Shown piece after piece: positions 48,085-60,113 of a stretch of DNA of 64,000 bases (its first letter is position 1; each line of letters starts with the position of its first letter). The DNA comes from Agrocybe praecox (lineage: Eukaryota > Basidiomycota > Agaricomycetes > Agaricales > Agrocybaceae), in assembly GCA_964017145.1 (NCBI GenBank), contig OZ024844.1:3100001-3164000 (forward strand). The letters are read 5' to 3'. Under the pieces are notes generated by a model. That model was not told the origin of the DNA, did no database searches, and worked only from the letters and a program-made list of their open reading frames with translations. A program made the position numbers and the translations under genes.

Positions 48085-48331
48085 TTCTGATATATAAGTC
48101 TGACTTCTCTGTAGAGAGAGGTAGTGCAGGTGCAAGTGCCAGACAAAAGGGGCGAAATTAATGTTTACGACTCAATAAATTGCTGACGAACTCAGACGGT
48201 CCGCGCTCGTTTGGCGTGACGGCGTCATAAAACTTGGACTCAACCACTATCACCACCCGACGCAGCGTCCAATCTCTCAATATGTCGGAAAATTCAGCTT
48301 TACGAACAATTGGATACGGCACCCTAACATT

Positions 48332-49163
48332 ATGCAAGTCCGTCTTTGGTTCATTTTTGGAACACCCGAGCGGGCTCACCGACTTGAATTTCTTACAGCG
48401 GCCACTAGTGCCATCGGTACTGGACTCTATACTGCCCTCAGACCACAACCTCAAGCAGGCGTTATGGTTGCTTTTGCAGCTTATAATGGCGCCTTAACTG
48501 GGGCCAGTTTTTTCAGTAAGTAAATGCGTGCTTCTCTCACCAAGGTTTACGACTAAAAGTTTTTCCTCGTTTATAGCATGTCGTGAATATCTTGTCAGCC
48601 CAATGCTCGTCCGCTTTGCTCCTTGGAGACAATATGCTCGTAGAAGACAAGAATTAGGTATAGACGAACAAGCGGAAGTCACGATTCCTGCTCGCTCATT
48701 ACGCGACTTGAGGACAAACAAGTTACTTGACAGTGCGTCAAGTGGGGCAATTACAACTGGTGTATTGCGAGGACTAAGATGTATGTTTGCTTTCTTGTTC
48801 CGGGACGCCCCAATCTCCTAATATTTATATGATTCAGCAGGAAGAAAGGGTATTCTCCCTGCAATGTTAATTGCTGGCACGGCCTGTACAATCCTTCAGT
48901 ACGGCTTCAACGAAATGAACATTGCGCGCCTGAAATACCTGTCTACGCAAAGGGAAGATATCAGTCTGGCTCCTGCTCAAGTCGCAGAACCCACCAAACC
49001 ATGGTCAGAAATGTTGTTGAGTCTAATTGGTGTGCGGGTTCTATCAGACGAAGAATATCTTGCAAAGATGAAGAAGAAACGTGATAACTACCTACAACAA
49101 ATAGCAGAGCTCGAACGAAAACGAGAAGAGGAAAAACCTTCACAAGATCTTGACAAATCATAG
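48332..49163 (+). CDS. Tim17-like mitochondrial membrane protein (tentative)
   Basis: Exons 48332-48515, 48577-48780 and 48838-49163 give 237 residues. Four hydrophobic stretches with small residues suggest a Tim17/22/23-type fold: EFLTAATSAIGTGLYTALRP, VMVAFAAYNGALTGASFF, then ASSGAITTGVLRGL and GILPAMLIAGTACTILQYGF. Charged segments follow, ending in KKKRDNYLQQIAELERKREE, a short coiled coil. The family match is by pattern and not certain. The N-terminus is unclear: ATG at 48332 gives MQVRLWFIFGTPERAHRLEF, but an ATG at 48282 in another frame encodes MSENSALRTIGYGTLTLCKS, which also looks like a real start; the two frames are one base apart with no room for an intron. Confidence 0.65.
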
Positions 49164-49221
49164 CAATAGTGTTCTTTTGAATCATATATACATACACATA
49201 TCATTATTCGACACTCAATAT

Positions 49222-50681
49222 TCAAGGTTGTTCTTCTCGGGAAATTGTTTTTGCAGCTTCCGTGGGTTTTACAGGAGCAGGCGTTTCTTGTTTCCATATT
49301 TCTATGACACCGCGTCCTTTTGACGAAAAGCCTCCAACAATAATACGTTTTTCGTCGGCGACAAGAGCATTCACCTTCTCGATTCCGGTGCTCTCTTTTT
49401 GCCAGACTTGTTGCAACAACACGCTACCTTTCTCTTCTTCGTACACGAGGAGATATTGAGTAATGACACCCATTAGTGTCGATATGGTTAGTTTTCGTGC
49501 TCCGGTGAAGGCCCTGTGGTGAATGTTAACACCAGAGTTGTGGACCGACGAAGATGCTTACATGGTTACAACGGGTCCTTCTGCAACCTTGATAAGGAGT
49601 GCTTCATCCTCGTTTAATCCATCCCACTTCTTGGCCTTCTTTTTAGAAGACTTCGATGTGGTTGAACTGGGTGATTTCTCTCCTCCAAAGCCGATCCACA
49701 GACGACCGTCAGCCGTTCCCGCTGCCAATACACCAGTAGCGGAGATGGCCATACACATAATGAAGGGCGGAGAAAGTGCCATCCCTCCTGCAGGTTCGTA
49801 TCCCACTGAAAACGACCATTAGTTAGCACTCAAGCGAGAATTTATAGGTGAACCAGTATACCGATTTGGCGACGCGACATGATTTTGTTTTGCGCAGTAT
49901 CGAAATGAAGAAGAAGAGTATCATAACCGCCACTAACCAGCTCTCTGGGACGATCAGGCACATATTTTACAGAACCGCAAACCTGTTTTTATCAATTTTA
50001 GAGCCTACAAAGTTGAATGGATTGTTCATGCCACTCACACTATCGTGTTTCTCTTCCATTTTCGTAATGGTATTGTTGTTTGCCAAATCGACCACTCCGA
50101 CGACGCCGGTATCCAAAGTGAAAGCCAAATTACTTTTATCTGCATTTAAAGCAAGCTTACTGATACAAGTCAGTGTATATTCAGTCTTAACATTGGATGT
50201 CTTTGTACCCACCTCATTTAGGATGTCATTTTCTCCTTCGCCGACAGTGATAGAGATTAATGCGTCCTCGAGGCTCAAAATTATTTTTTCCGAGGCCATT
50301 TGAAACTTGGATATCTATAGAAGATACTTGAGTTTGAAAAACACGACAGAAGATCAATATACCCACAACTTTGCCATGAGCTATCCACGCGTCGCGCAAC
50401 TCCGAACCTGGCCTCTTCACACATACGATAGACGATACTTCGGCCCCAAGACCTCTGACTGCTTTCAAAACCTTGTAGGACGAGAGATCGTAGACGCGAA
50501 GGGACCCGTCATCTACAAGTATTCAGATAATTATCCAGATGATTTCGCGAACGCAAAAAAACGCACCAGAGCCAACAAAAAGATGACCAGCGTGTCCAAA
50601 GGTCAAAGACGAAACATGAGCAGGAGTGCTCAGTGAGTTTTCAAGCACGAAAATGTCTTGCGGAGGCCCTACACTTTGCAT
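49222..50681 (-). CDS. WD40-repeat protein, WDR53-like
   Basis: A beta-propeller scaffold of unknown partner. Exons 50567-50681, 50367-50512, 50039-50314, 49862-49982, 49562-49805 and 49222-49513 give 397 residues. Propeller blades can be followed: SSLTFGHAGHLFVGSDDGSL RV-type start, then LSLEDALISITVG, TCISKLALNADKSNLAFTLD, VKYVPDRPRELVSGGYDTLL and CMAISATGVLAAGTADGRLW. A Ser/Lys-rich insert (SSTTSKSSKKKAKK) interrupts the later blades. It resembles human WDR53, but no specific motif proves it. The 3' end lies 58 bp from the convergent Tim17-like gene. Confidence 0.78.
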
Positions 50682-51186
50682 GGTGTGGTGTACAGCGTCG
50701 GAAAGTTTGGTTCAGCTCGGTTATTGGTCCCATCAAAATTTGAGGCGATGATTCTCACGGTCTACCACACCCCTACAGAAGGAATTATTAGAACTATCTA
50801 CAAACTCAGCACCTTTTCTCTATAATCCAATGCATTTGACAGCAGTACGTTACAAGGTCTTACGCCAGTGTCAGATTTAAAACTGTGGTGCAAATTACGT
50901 AACGACTTAATAAAGATGTGCATTCGTTGGCTTGTCAATAAGCAATTCTTTCATCTCTCAACCCTTTCAGAACACAGATGGATTGTACTGTGTTCTCTGC
51001 TAGATTTATTTAGAGACCAAGTATATACTTAATTACACTCCAGTATTTGATGATTAACCGTCGATCGATCACCTCACGGAGAATGTTATGTGACCTAAAT
51101 TAGTAATTAATACCACATTTGGATTTTCCTCCGAACGACCTCTCGATGGTTCAATAATCAGTGATAAAGCAGCAACTTTGAGCGAT
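50682..51186. other. Intergenic, no gene seen
   Basis: Upstream of the WD40 gene (minus) and 3' of the small hypothetical gene. AT-rich, all frames short. Confidence 0.5.
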
Positions 51187-51653
51187 TCAAGTAAATCGGA
51201 CCAATGAGGCTTTTGATGTTTCAGGCAGCTCTTTTAGAAGTTTCTTAAATTCAACATTATCGCAGGACAAAGGCTCGAAATGCTCACATAACGCACAGTT
51301 CAACACCTTGAAAGAATAATGATTTAACAAAAATCAATGAGTTTGTATCTTAAGAAGATGCCAACACTTACTTGAAAGATCAGTTCAGACCACCTTGTTA
51401 CAGCATCTAAGTTGGAATAAATTGAGCCCTCGTTCTGATAAATCCGGTGAAAAAATATTTGAGATGTAGCATGTAGCAGTGATATATCTCTTGCACAATC
51501 GATGAACGTACCCATCAGTTCGGCCAATAGCTCGTAAGTAGCTGTAGTATATAGTTGAGCGATGGTTCAACTCAGAACTGTCGGGAACAGAAGTCCGAAG
51601 CATGTTACAGTTGCCACTTCTATTTGCACATGTGGCGGAGGAAGTCGCTTCAT
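51187..51653 (-). CDS. Small hypothetical protein
   Basis: Exons 51609-51653, 51372-51530 and 51187-51306 form an uninterrupted frame of 107 residues: MKRLPPPHVQIEVAT, then LLAELMGTFIDCARDISLLH, FFHRIYQNEGSIYSNLDAVT and RWSELIFQVLNCALCEHFEP. The composition looks like genuine helical protein. I recognise no domain. The first acceptor ends in GAG, which is less usual, so the first exon is uncertain. It could be a remnant of a larger gene, because full-length relatives would be expected to extend N-terminally. Confidence 0.45.
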
Positions 51654-51951
51654 CTTTGATGGTTCTCGTCTGGATTCAAGAGAGATTCTCAGAACGTTCG
51701 AAGTGAATTGAAATTCAATGCAACAAGAAAAATCTATTAGGTCGGCGATAGGTCACGGGGACAAAAAGAATAACATTTTTAGTGAAGGACAATCAAAAAC
51801 GCAACTGACAAAACTTGTTCACCGAAACCTTTGTTGGAATTTTCTTTCATAGGCTTTACAGGAAATATGGTGGCAACCAAGCAAGATAGATTTTTCGAAG
51901 CCATGTATGACAGGTACAACGCTTGTAGAGTCTCGAATGTGAACCCCGAAT

Positions 51952-53121
51952 TCAATATTCGGCTCTGAAGCACAGACTCTTATGGGGTTCTCTGGGATCA
52001 GTCCAGTGTACTTTTTGATGTTCGGGAGAGCACTGATATAAAAGGCCATTAGCCTGATACAATGACGGACGAAAGAAAAAACCCGACGAACATAGCGCAC
52101 TGTTTGACACCTAATCGTTCATCATAAAGTCAGCAAAAGTTAAAGATTTCGAATACTAATTAACTTATTACCTCCCACAAACTTTGAGATTTGAAGTGAC
52201 GTTGCAGTCGGGTTTCCCGCATACATTCCAATTCTTCATAATGCGACGTATTTGTTGGGCGTCCTTCATCATAGAGCTATGCCTTTCCAGCTGAATTTTT
52301 GTTCGATTACAGACGCGTCCCAGAAATTCAGAGCGGTATTGCGTCTCCCACTTTTTGAGCCAGACAAATAATGATTTCTTGTCTTCTCCGGTGATTAAGA
52401 TGGGTGAATCCTCAGGTTCTTTGACAAATGCAGCCAAAAGAGTGCTTATCATCTGAACAGCCGTTCCAGCTGCACTTTCATAGTAGCCTGGATCGTGGTC
52501 TGCTGGTGGGTTCTGCATTCTGCGATCCCAACCAGGCGCGATTTCGACAAGACGACGCGCCAAAACGCGTAGGAGCTGTTTGCCACCTTCCGAAGCTGGT
52601 TGTTGAGATCGTAGATACTTTGAAAAGTACGGGCTATGAGATATAGCGGCCATCATCTCGAGATACGCATTGTTGACTTTTAGATCCTCGCCCATGTAAG
52701 ATGGCGCATTTGGTGGAGGGTTTGGCCCTTCCAGAAAACGACTGACCATTGCTGGGAGATAGGCGGCACATAATTTGCTGTAAACTATGTCCTGTTTCAT
52801 TTCATTAGGAACACGCATCCTTAGTTTCCTGAGCTTCGCAGAAATAAAAACTTTCAGGCGCTTGTCGGCGAGGAGGGAATAACATCACTTACCAAATGGC
52901 AACATCCAATTAATTTCAGAACTTCGTCCAAGTTGGAATAGGCCTCCACCTTAGACTCTTTCAAGCCTAGATGATCACAAAGAGTTTATGAAGACCATCG
53001 ATAACGACGAGTCCTGACACCTTTTCGTACCCATAATTTCAGCAAAATCATCGCTTATTGGGGAGTTCTGCGGGGACGAGTAGATAGCCCCAATAATGAG
53101 CTCTGCGCGGGCTTCATCCAT
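51952..53121 (-). CDS. MYND-type zinc-finger protein
   Basis: Exons 53031-53121, 52893-52966, 52172-52833, 52092-52110 and 51952-52032 give 308 residues. The C-terminus carries the finger: VCGKPDCNVTSNLKVCGRCQ, then TVRYCSPEHQKVHWTD and HKSLCF. It has the two Cys pairs and the final YC and H/C positions, with CSPEHQ instead of the canonical CSREC, a variant I know from other mushrooms. The rest is helical, without SET domain (no GxG or NHSC), so it is not a SMYD methyltransferase. MYND fingers usually mediate protein binding. Function unknown. The intron before the last exon falls inside the finger. Confidence 0.82.
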
Positions 53122-53522
53122 TGAAGCTTGTCAACCGCTGAGGCTGAGGGGCGTAAGAATGAGACGTAAGTTCAGGTTGTTCGAGTCGAAGTTCGTGTGA
53201 CCGGATGTGGTTTAGGTTAGGTTTAGCTTCGGCAACGCGACATTGGGACTCACTACAATGCTTGTATTCAAGTTCTAACTTCCATACTCTGCATGTAATT
53301 GCCACAAAATAAGTGTTTATCTGAATCCGTGGCTTTGTTCTGCTCCCAGCTAAGTAGCGCGTCAAACAATGTCTTCAACTTGAAGGAGATAAATCTATGT
53401 AGGTCATTCAACGCCACCCACAATTCAACGCCATCCACGGTTGGTTATATAACCCTGACGACGGTTTTCTTTATGCTCAAAGCTGGCGATTTTCCACCTC
53501 CACCTTAAGTTCTTTGTGTTTT
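53122..53522. other. Intergenic, divergent promoters
   Basis: About 400 bp between the MYND-finger gene (minus) and the dioxygenase-like gene (plus). A near-repeat GGTTTAGGTTAGGTTTAG occurs at about 53210-53227, reminiscent of a telomere-type heptamer but too short to mean more. Confidence 0.45.
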
Positions 53523-55312
53523 ATGACGGCTGTCCACCAAAAAAAAACCTTTGTGTCGCCTTGTCCTCTTAATGGTAACCTTAAAACTGTGGCATTAGGG
53601 CCAATTTGTATAGTATAAAGAGACAAGCCTCTTGCTTACTATCCACCTCAACATCTGCCATAGAACCAGCTACCGATTTGTATATCCTGAAAGACTGGGA
53701 AGCTTTCAAGCCATCGACTAAGGACTATGTTGCAGCAGAGCCGGCCTCTGGCATGAATGCCAAGAAAATCATGGTGGGTTCGCAGTTCAGCATTCATCCC
53801 TAACCTTTATTACCTTCTTACACTCTGAATTTTGGTATCAACAGGAACTACTAGAAGGTGTCGGTGATCTTCAAGAAGAGGGTTCTCTCACTGGGCAATT
53901 CCATTTTGAAAACTCCCCAGACCCTGGAATAATTCTCGGCCAGAAGCCTCTTCGGCTTCCTTTCACAGAGGCAGACCATGATGATCTCCGTCAAAATTCA
54001 ACGAAGGGAGGGGAAATCTTTACCGTGGATGCTGAAAAGGTAAGTACCATTCAGAGTAATGGCAAGCCATACCGTGGGCCGAAATTTGAATTCTAGATCC
54101 AATTGCGAAACCCAGGTTGGGGGTCCGTAATGATGAAAGGAGCACTGGCTGCGTTAGCAGACATGTCAGCCTATCCTGCGTCTACTTGTGACTACAAACT
54201 GGCTAGCATAAACTCAGTTGATGCTCTGTGCACTCAAACCTTAGATCTGTGAGCTTTCATGTACCCTTTCTCATTATAGTTTTTAGTTCGTTACTCTTAA
54301 TAACTCATTCCCCCCCATAAAGATCCCCAAAGTTCGAGAACCACTTCGCGACACTGCTCGTCGTCCTGCCCACTCCGGTAGATCTGGTATCATCGTTGAA
54401 GTCTCAACATGGTAGGCTTGACGAGACTCGTGATATCCGATCAGGACCCTTTTCCATGGCGCACCTGACTTTATACACCGGCATTGAAGAAGTTGTGCTC
54501 AGCACTGCAGACGGCCTTATTTGCTACCTTGAATACCACCTGACCACACCCAATCTTCCAAGGCCATGTTTGCCAAATTTGGTTGGTCCAGTTCAAGGGA
54601 TTGCAGATGCCTTCTCGGCATGGTCGCTATTGCTCAACGACGGAAATGGGATGAAAGCCACCATCACTGACAATGGGCTCAATTTCGTATCTTACCAGCT
54701 CAATGAAGCTTATACCTCTGATACTACCGCCTCCGAGCTCACGGATCCCTCCGACCAAGTTGTATTGCGCCATCTCTCTCCACCTGCAAAATATTACGGT
54801 TTCAAAATCTTGCTCGCTCATGTTCGAATCTGTGTATCGCGTACCTGGAGAGAATCCCACGACTACAAGGACCATGATCGCGATTACGAAGAAGAGGGAT
54901 TCGAGTTGCTGGGTGGTGGTGGTGATGCAGAAGTTGAGACGGAATGGCAGGTAACCGACCTCTGGGGGCGAAAGATGAGCTGTGATGACATGGAAGCAAT
55001 CGAAAATCTCAACAAAGAGATTAAAGGAAAAAAGGTCAGGTCTCCGCTGAATTGTCGTATCGATTTTTATGACGATGGCGACATGGACGTTGAGTTATCG
55101 GTCGATGACGAGGGAGTAAGTCATAAACCATCTCATCCGTCTCGTTGTCTCATCCGACGTTCTGACTGCCAGATTTATGAAGACCTATTGACATTGTCCG
55201 GGAGTGAGTCACCGTGTTTATCCAGAGTATGATATTTACTGATACACATACAGCGATGGAGGCATCATTCCTTATAATTGTGCCAGCCAAATTGCACAAA
55301 ATGCGCGCATGA
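53523..55312 (+). CDS. Degenerate 2OG-Fe(II) dioxygenase-like protein of mushrooms
   Basis: Seven exons (53523-53574, 53664-53773, 53845-54039, 54097-54248, 54323-55115, 55173-55203, 55254-55312) give 463 residues. Layout and blocks match the mushroom family usually labelled prolyl-4-hydroxylase-like: YILKDWEAFKPSTKDYVAAE, then GSLTGQFHFENSPDPGIILG, WGSVMMKGALAALADMSAYP, HFATLLVVLPTPVDLVSSLK and YLEYHLTTPNLPRPCLPNLV. In active relatives I would expect a His-x-Asp before the ATLLVVLP strand, and a His and an Arg in the W-Y-T-D-x-x-H block. Here these places read TLDLSPKFENHF and LYTGIEEVVLSTADGLICYL, without them. It is therefore probably not an active oxygenase. The C-terminal half has acidic, repeat-free text. 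Start ATG leads into MTAVHQKKTF before the first intron. Confidence 0.75.
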
Positions 55313-55482
55313 ATTCATCTACGCCACTCACAATTTCTGACCAAAAACTCTATTTGTATACTGTTGAAAATTTGACAATCAATCATTCTTGCAAGTGCTC
55401 AAAGGTAGAAACACATCGGTGCAGTGAAGAAAAAGGGCCATTGGGATAACCACAAAAAACTACTGATCACCCATGTAAAAGA

Positions 55483-58400
55483 CTACAGTGTATCTCTAAC
55501 AAATCCTAGCGTTCCTAACGAAGACGCAATCAACTCGAGAACCCTCTGACTTTCCCTTTGCTGCACTTGTGTCAGTTGCTCCAACTCAGCTAACATTTCA
55601 GGATTGGCAATTAACACATCGCCATGCATCCGTAAGAAAACATTTTGCAATGCCTGAACAGCCTCAAAGTCACGGTGGGAGTTCAGTCTCTGGGACAGGG
55701 CGTGGATGAAAAGAGCCAGACTGTCGAGCGTTACGAGTGATCTCAGCTCTAGATCAAGAGCTGCCGGCGACAACATTTTGACGTAGTTGAAGAGGCTTTC
55801 ATCTATGATGCAAGTCAGCATGAATAAAAAAGAAGACACAAACTGCGGAAAAAACATACAGTTTCCTTCTGAAGGCTCGTCTTTGAGTTTTTGATGAAAA
55901 ACGCTCTCAACACTTTCCATAGCTTTATCCAACCGTCGAGTAGACTTTTTAGTCTCTCTGGCGGGTTCTTTCTTTTCTGTTGCGAAGCGCGCTTCAACAC
56001 CGGGCAATGTTGGTAAGAAAAATGGTGCCTGCTCGGGGGCCTTCGGGGGTTCTTTTGGTTTGTTGCGTTGCTAAACACTACACGTGAGCGAAATGAGTAT
56101 TCGTATCACAAATCAATATACCTGTATAACTTCCAGATTGAGGAGGGTTTGCCAGCGGGAGCGTGGGAGGAGGGTAAGAGTGATCAGGTCTCCATCCAAT
56201 TGTGGAGGTGTGGAGAAGACATCAACAGGAGTATCAGAGACTTTCAAGGCTTCCAATGCCTCCAGAGCTATAGCAGATAGTCAGAACCAAAGTAATATAG
56301 CAAAATGAAGAAGACCTTACCCTCATCTTCAGCTACTCCTTGGACAGATGGAAGAGAAACGTCGAAAATATCGCTATCATGAACAGTTTGGAAAGAGACA
56401 TCAGCGTATTGAGCACGATTAGCCCATAAGAACACGCCGACACTATCAACATGTGCGGTAGCCAGAAAGTCATTCGTCGGCGAAAACGAAATACTGGTCG
56501 CGACACTTGATGTTCGGAAACCATCAATGAGTCGCCCTGTAGGAACATCGAAGGTTCTGATGACAGAGTCCAGCGAAGTCGCTACAAGCCATCTTGAATC
56601 TGGGGAAAAAGTCTAGAGAAAGATGAACATTTGAACTTAACAAAATATAGCGTATAGAACTCACAATGTCAAGAATACGACCGTGGAATCCCTTTAGTTC
56701 TCTGACCACTCTCCTCGTCTCAATATCGATCATTCTAACGGTCATGTCATCACAGATCACGGCGAGCAGTCCACTGTCACGATGGAGTAATATCGAAACC
56801 GCTGTTGACGGCAACACTAGAGCGTGTTCCAATTTTGTTGTTTGGAAGTCGAAGAACTATTTCAAGTTATGTCCAGACAAAGATAGAACATAAGTTAGAA
56901 AGGACCCACGTTGATAGTCCCGTCTAAGGTGCTTGCAATAACAGCTCTATTCAGAGAGTCCGTTGCTAGGCCTGTAATCGTCCTTTCACTCCGTTTCACC
57001 GTTCCGGAATAGAACCGAGCGGCCACTTCGGGGGGACAAGGTCCTAAAGTATACGATTTTCTTTTTATACCAGATTGCATATTCCACATTTGAATCTGGC
57101 CCGTCGACGAGCCTGCAAGTCCAAAGTTTCCGCAGGCAGTAACACATACAGCCTGTCAAAATCAGATTGAGACTCGTTCGTTTTTGATACAGATAAACGC
57201 ACCTTCGCTGTTCCCACCGCGCCTTTTCCCTTCCCTTTGGCTTTGGGGTCATCGACGAAACCAAAGCTATATTTGCCTAATTTTTTACCCTGCATTGTCC
57301 AAGTGCGCGCAAAAGTCTCATCGGTATGGGCGGTCAAGATGTCATCCCAATCTTTGGACCGAGCCGACGAATAAGATACTGACGTGATAGGCGGGAATTT
57401 AAGGGAGGCGAGAGGCATTGATAGGGATGTAGCTTTTTTCAAAAGAGACCCTATAATTGTGTATGAGCATAAGAAAAGATATGATCTCTCTGAATTTAAT
57501 CATCATACCTTGTGATAGTTCAAAAGACCTGGAGTCACGAACAACAGAAGTGCAACGCAAGCTACGATCTCTCGAAGCGGTCAAGAGTTGTTTTCCGTCA
57601 TCAGCATAGTACCTAATAAGATGTGGGGGAGCACGATGTCCTGAACGGAATTTAAGGAGTCTTGGAAGTGCGGTTGGCGAATCGAATAACCATTGCTTCA
57701 ATTACACAATGAGATTCAACGAAGGAATAAAATTTAAGAATTTGCATTACCTTGACGCTATTGTCTTCACTCGAGGTAATAAGGACTGGTTGTCCAGGAA
57801 CCCACTCTACTCCAGTAATTGCTGCGTCATGGGCGCCTCGTACCATGTGCAAGAGGCGACCTCCTTCATTGAGATCCCACAATGCGATGTGTCCTGCTGA
57901 TGAAGCCGAAGCCAATACAGGATGACCATCTACAAGAACTCTAATAAGGTATAGTTAAACGGGTTTCACAATTATAAAACTCACCGGTACGGAAACCAAG
58001 TGCCCTGATACCTCCACCTTCCATAAACATACGCATCAAGCGCTCGTCTGCGCGAATATCGTAGACTGATATTTCACCCGACGTAAAACCAATACCTACA
58101 ACGTCGATCGCGGGGGATTGAACTAGAGCAGTGATTGCTTGGCCGTGGTTATTTGAGCCAGAAGCAAGACTCGGCGAGGTCAATAGCTGCGAGGCGCTAA
58201 ATCGATGAATGCATGTCCTGTGACGAATGGTATTGAGTTTCTCATATTCTTTCGTGTTAGGGAAGTAAAGAACACTAACTGGGTGCGCGTATTCCATAAT
58301 TGCATGTCACCTTGGCTGCTTGCGATTACAACTTTGTTCAAATATGTAGCAGGATGGAGGATAGAAGTAGCTGAAAAGTTCGGGTCGAAGGAGATTGTAG

Positions 58401-59066
58401 ACTCCAGCTCTGCTGGCGCCGTTAGCCTTGGTGTGCAAAATCCCGGATGCGATAGCACTGACCTCCGTTTGAGGTGTTCCATATGAACATACGGTCGCCA
58501 TTTTCGTTTAGTGCGAGTAGTTGTGACCCAAATATTGTGATGAAGGACAAGTTCGTGTCAAGTGGGTTGGTCAGTCGAGACACCTGTGGACTATGAGAAG
58601 GAAAACCTTATGAGATGTCTAGAGACATTACCTCTTTCCCGCGAATATACTTGATCACAAAGATTCCAGAGGCAACCCACACTGCATCTCCATCCATGCC
58701 AATACACGAGATATGCTCAGGAGCATCAGGGCCTAAATTTCACATCAGGGAGAGATTCTTCTCAATAAAGCCAAAAATGACATACATACCAACAAAAAGT
58801 AAAGTCATCTTCCCTCCTTCCCATAACGCCCATGATCTTCCAAGGCATGTCAAAATGTGTATCCGTGGACCGTCGGCTGCGCCTTTATATGAGCGTGTTT
58901 GGAGAACAAATGGTATATGGTTGGTAATAAGCCCCAAAGCTCTGAAAGGAACGAATAGGCGGGGTTCCTTAGTTTTTGTGGAAGTAGGTGTTTCGTCTTG
59001 TCGAAGCCTCTTTCGTGGAGGCAGAGTATTTCCGTCGTCCGTGATCATAGATGCAGGAACAGCCAT
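55483..59066 (-). CDS. Utp21-like WD40 protein of the small-subunit processome
   Basis: Acts in 18S rRNA maturation as part of the U3 snoRNP/UTP-B complex in the nucleolus. Many short exons on the minus strand; I give the span only. The N-terminus MAVPASMITDDGNTLPPRKR leads to FVPFRALGLITNHIPFVLQT, typical of Utp21/WDR36, and the exon after it reads FVGPDAPEHISCIGM. Propeller repeats follow across 58500-56500, for example AGHIALWDLNEGGRLLHMV, GVEWVPGQPVLITSSEDNS and VLASA-type strands, then LRDSRSFELSQG and ITGLATDSLNRAVIASTLDG. The Utp21 C-terminal domain is KLKDEPSEGNYESLFNYVKM, LSPAALDLELRSLVTLDSLA, FLRMHGDVLIANPEMLAELE and SSLGTLGFVRDTL. About twelve exons are expected, not all placed. 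Confidence 0.88.
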
Positions 59067-60113
59067 TTTTGATTCTCTTAGTGGTCTGCAGAATCAGCCC
59101 CAAGCATGAAGAGTCCAACACTGAGTCTGTTCGTGAGTCCAAATTCAGCGTCTACAGAATCATCGTCGCTTCCAAAATTTCGTTCATTCACGTGATCGAA
59201 ATTAGTTTGCACAATGCACCGCCACTGATTTGAACAACATTAGCTATGTTGTAATCTGCGTCCCTAACTTAAACTACAACCATGACCTATATCCCGGGTT
59301 GACCAATGCACGGTATCAATCGTGTATTTCGCTTGGTCATGAGTGCCACACTTCACTTTCCGCATCTCTTTTGGTGTACCTTCAGGCCTTCAGCTTCAGG
59401 AGGGATCTCTTCGAGGCGGATTTGGCGATATATAAAAATCAGATGCCCATCCATTAAACGTCAACTTCTGATGACATATATCTGGTATCCAACGTCAACT
59501 CTACTAGGTGCAGATCAAATCCAGCGCTTTCGAAAGTGGTTCGGGTATTTCTATTGGCCGGTGTGTGTTGACATGACAGGCATTGAGACTTGCTACACGG
59601 ATAGAACTCCTCATCAATATGACACGCCTATATGATCACCACTGCGCTCAAAGTCAAATGGCTGTGATCTGTTTCGTTGGCTTGGCCTTCATTGGAGGGA
59701 TGCAGAGGACCTCAAGCGTTACTTTGCTGTCTTCGGCTCCCGAAGTACGATATCTTTCTATCCACCGAACAACATATCCTCCAACTACTTTCACACGGCA
59801 CAAACAAAAGGTTATCGCAAATCCTCCGGTGGGTGAGCTCTATAAATACCCTGGGCATTCAGCGCTCTTCGCCTTGAGTACAGCGCCCTTGGTCTTTTGT
59901 GACAGTTCTTTTCTTGACTACTCCTTAGCCATAATGCCGATGTCATGAATAGTCACCAAGCCATTTGTAGGAGAGATATAAAACCCGTCGATGTCTTTTT
60001 CTTTTTCCAAGCAGTTCTTCGTTTAATTCCTTTTCTGAGCCAGGTCGCTCTTTTTCGTTCTTTTTTCGACTTCTTACTTTGTGTTCGATTTTTTTAAACT
60101 TACTTTACTCACC
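59067..60113. other. Intergenic and promoter of the secreted-protein gene
   Basis: No coding support in either strand for about 900 bp. The last 110 bp before the secreted protein are strongly CT-rich. This spacing is large for the window and may hold the control region of an inducible gene. Confidence 0.5.
59977..59983 (+). promoter_or_regulatory. TATA-like element of the secreted-protein gene
   Basis: TATAAAA occurs about 131 bp before the start codon, followed by a C/T-rich leader that often carries the transcription start in fungi. A second CTATAAAT lies near 59840. Confidence 0.4.

Noticed and set aside
53210..53227. GGTTTAGGTTAGGTTTAG, similar to telomere-type repeats
   Set aside because: Only two and a half imperfect units inside a promoter region, too short for a telomeric relic.
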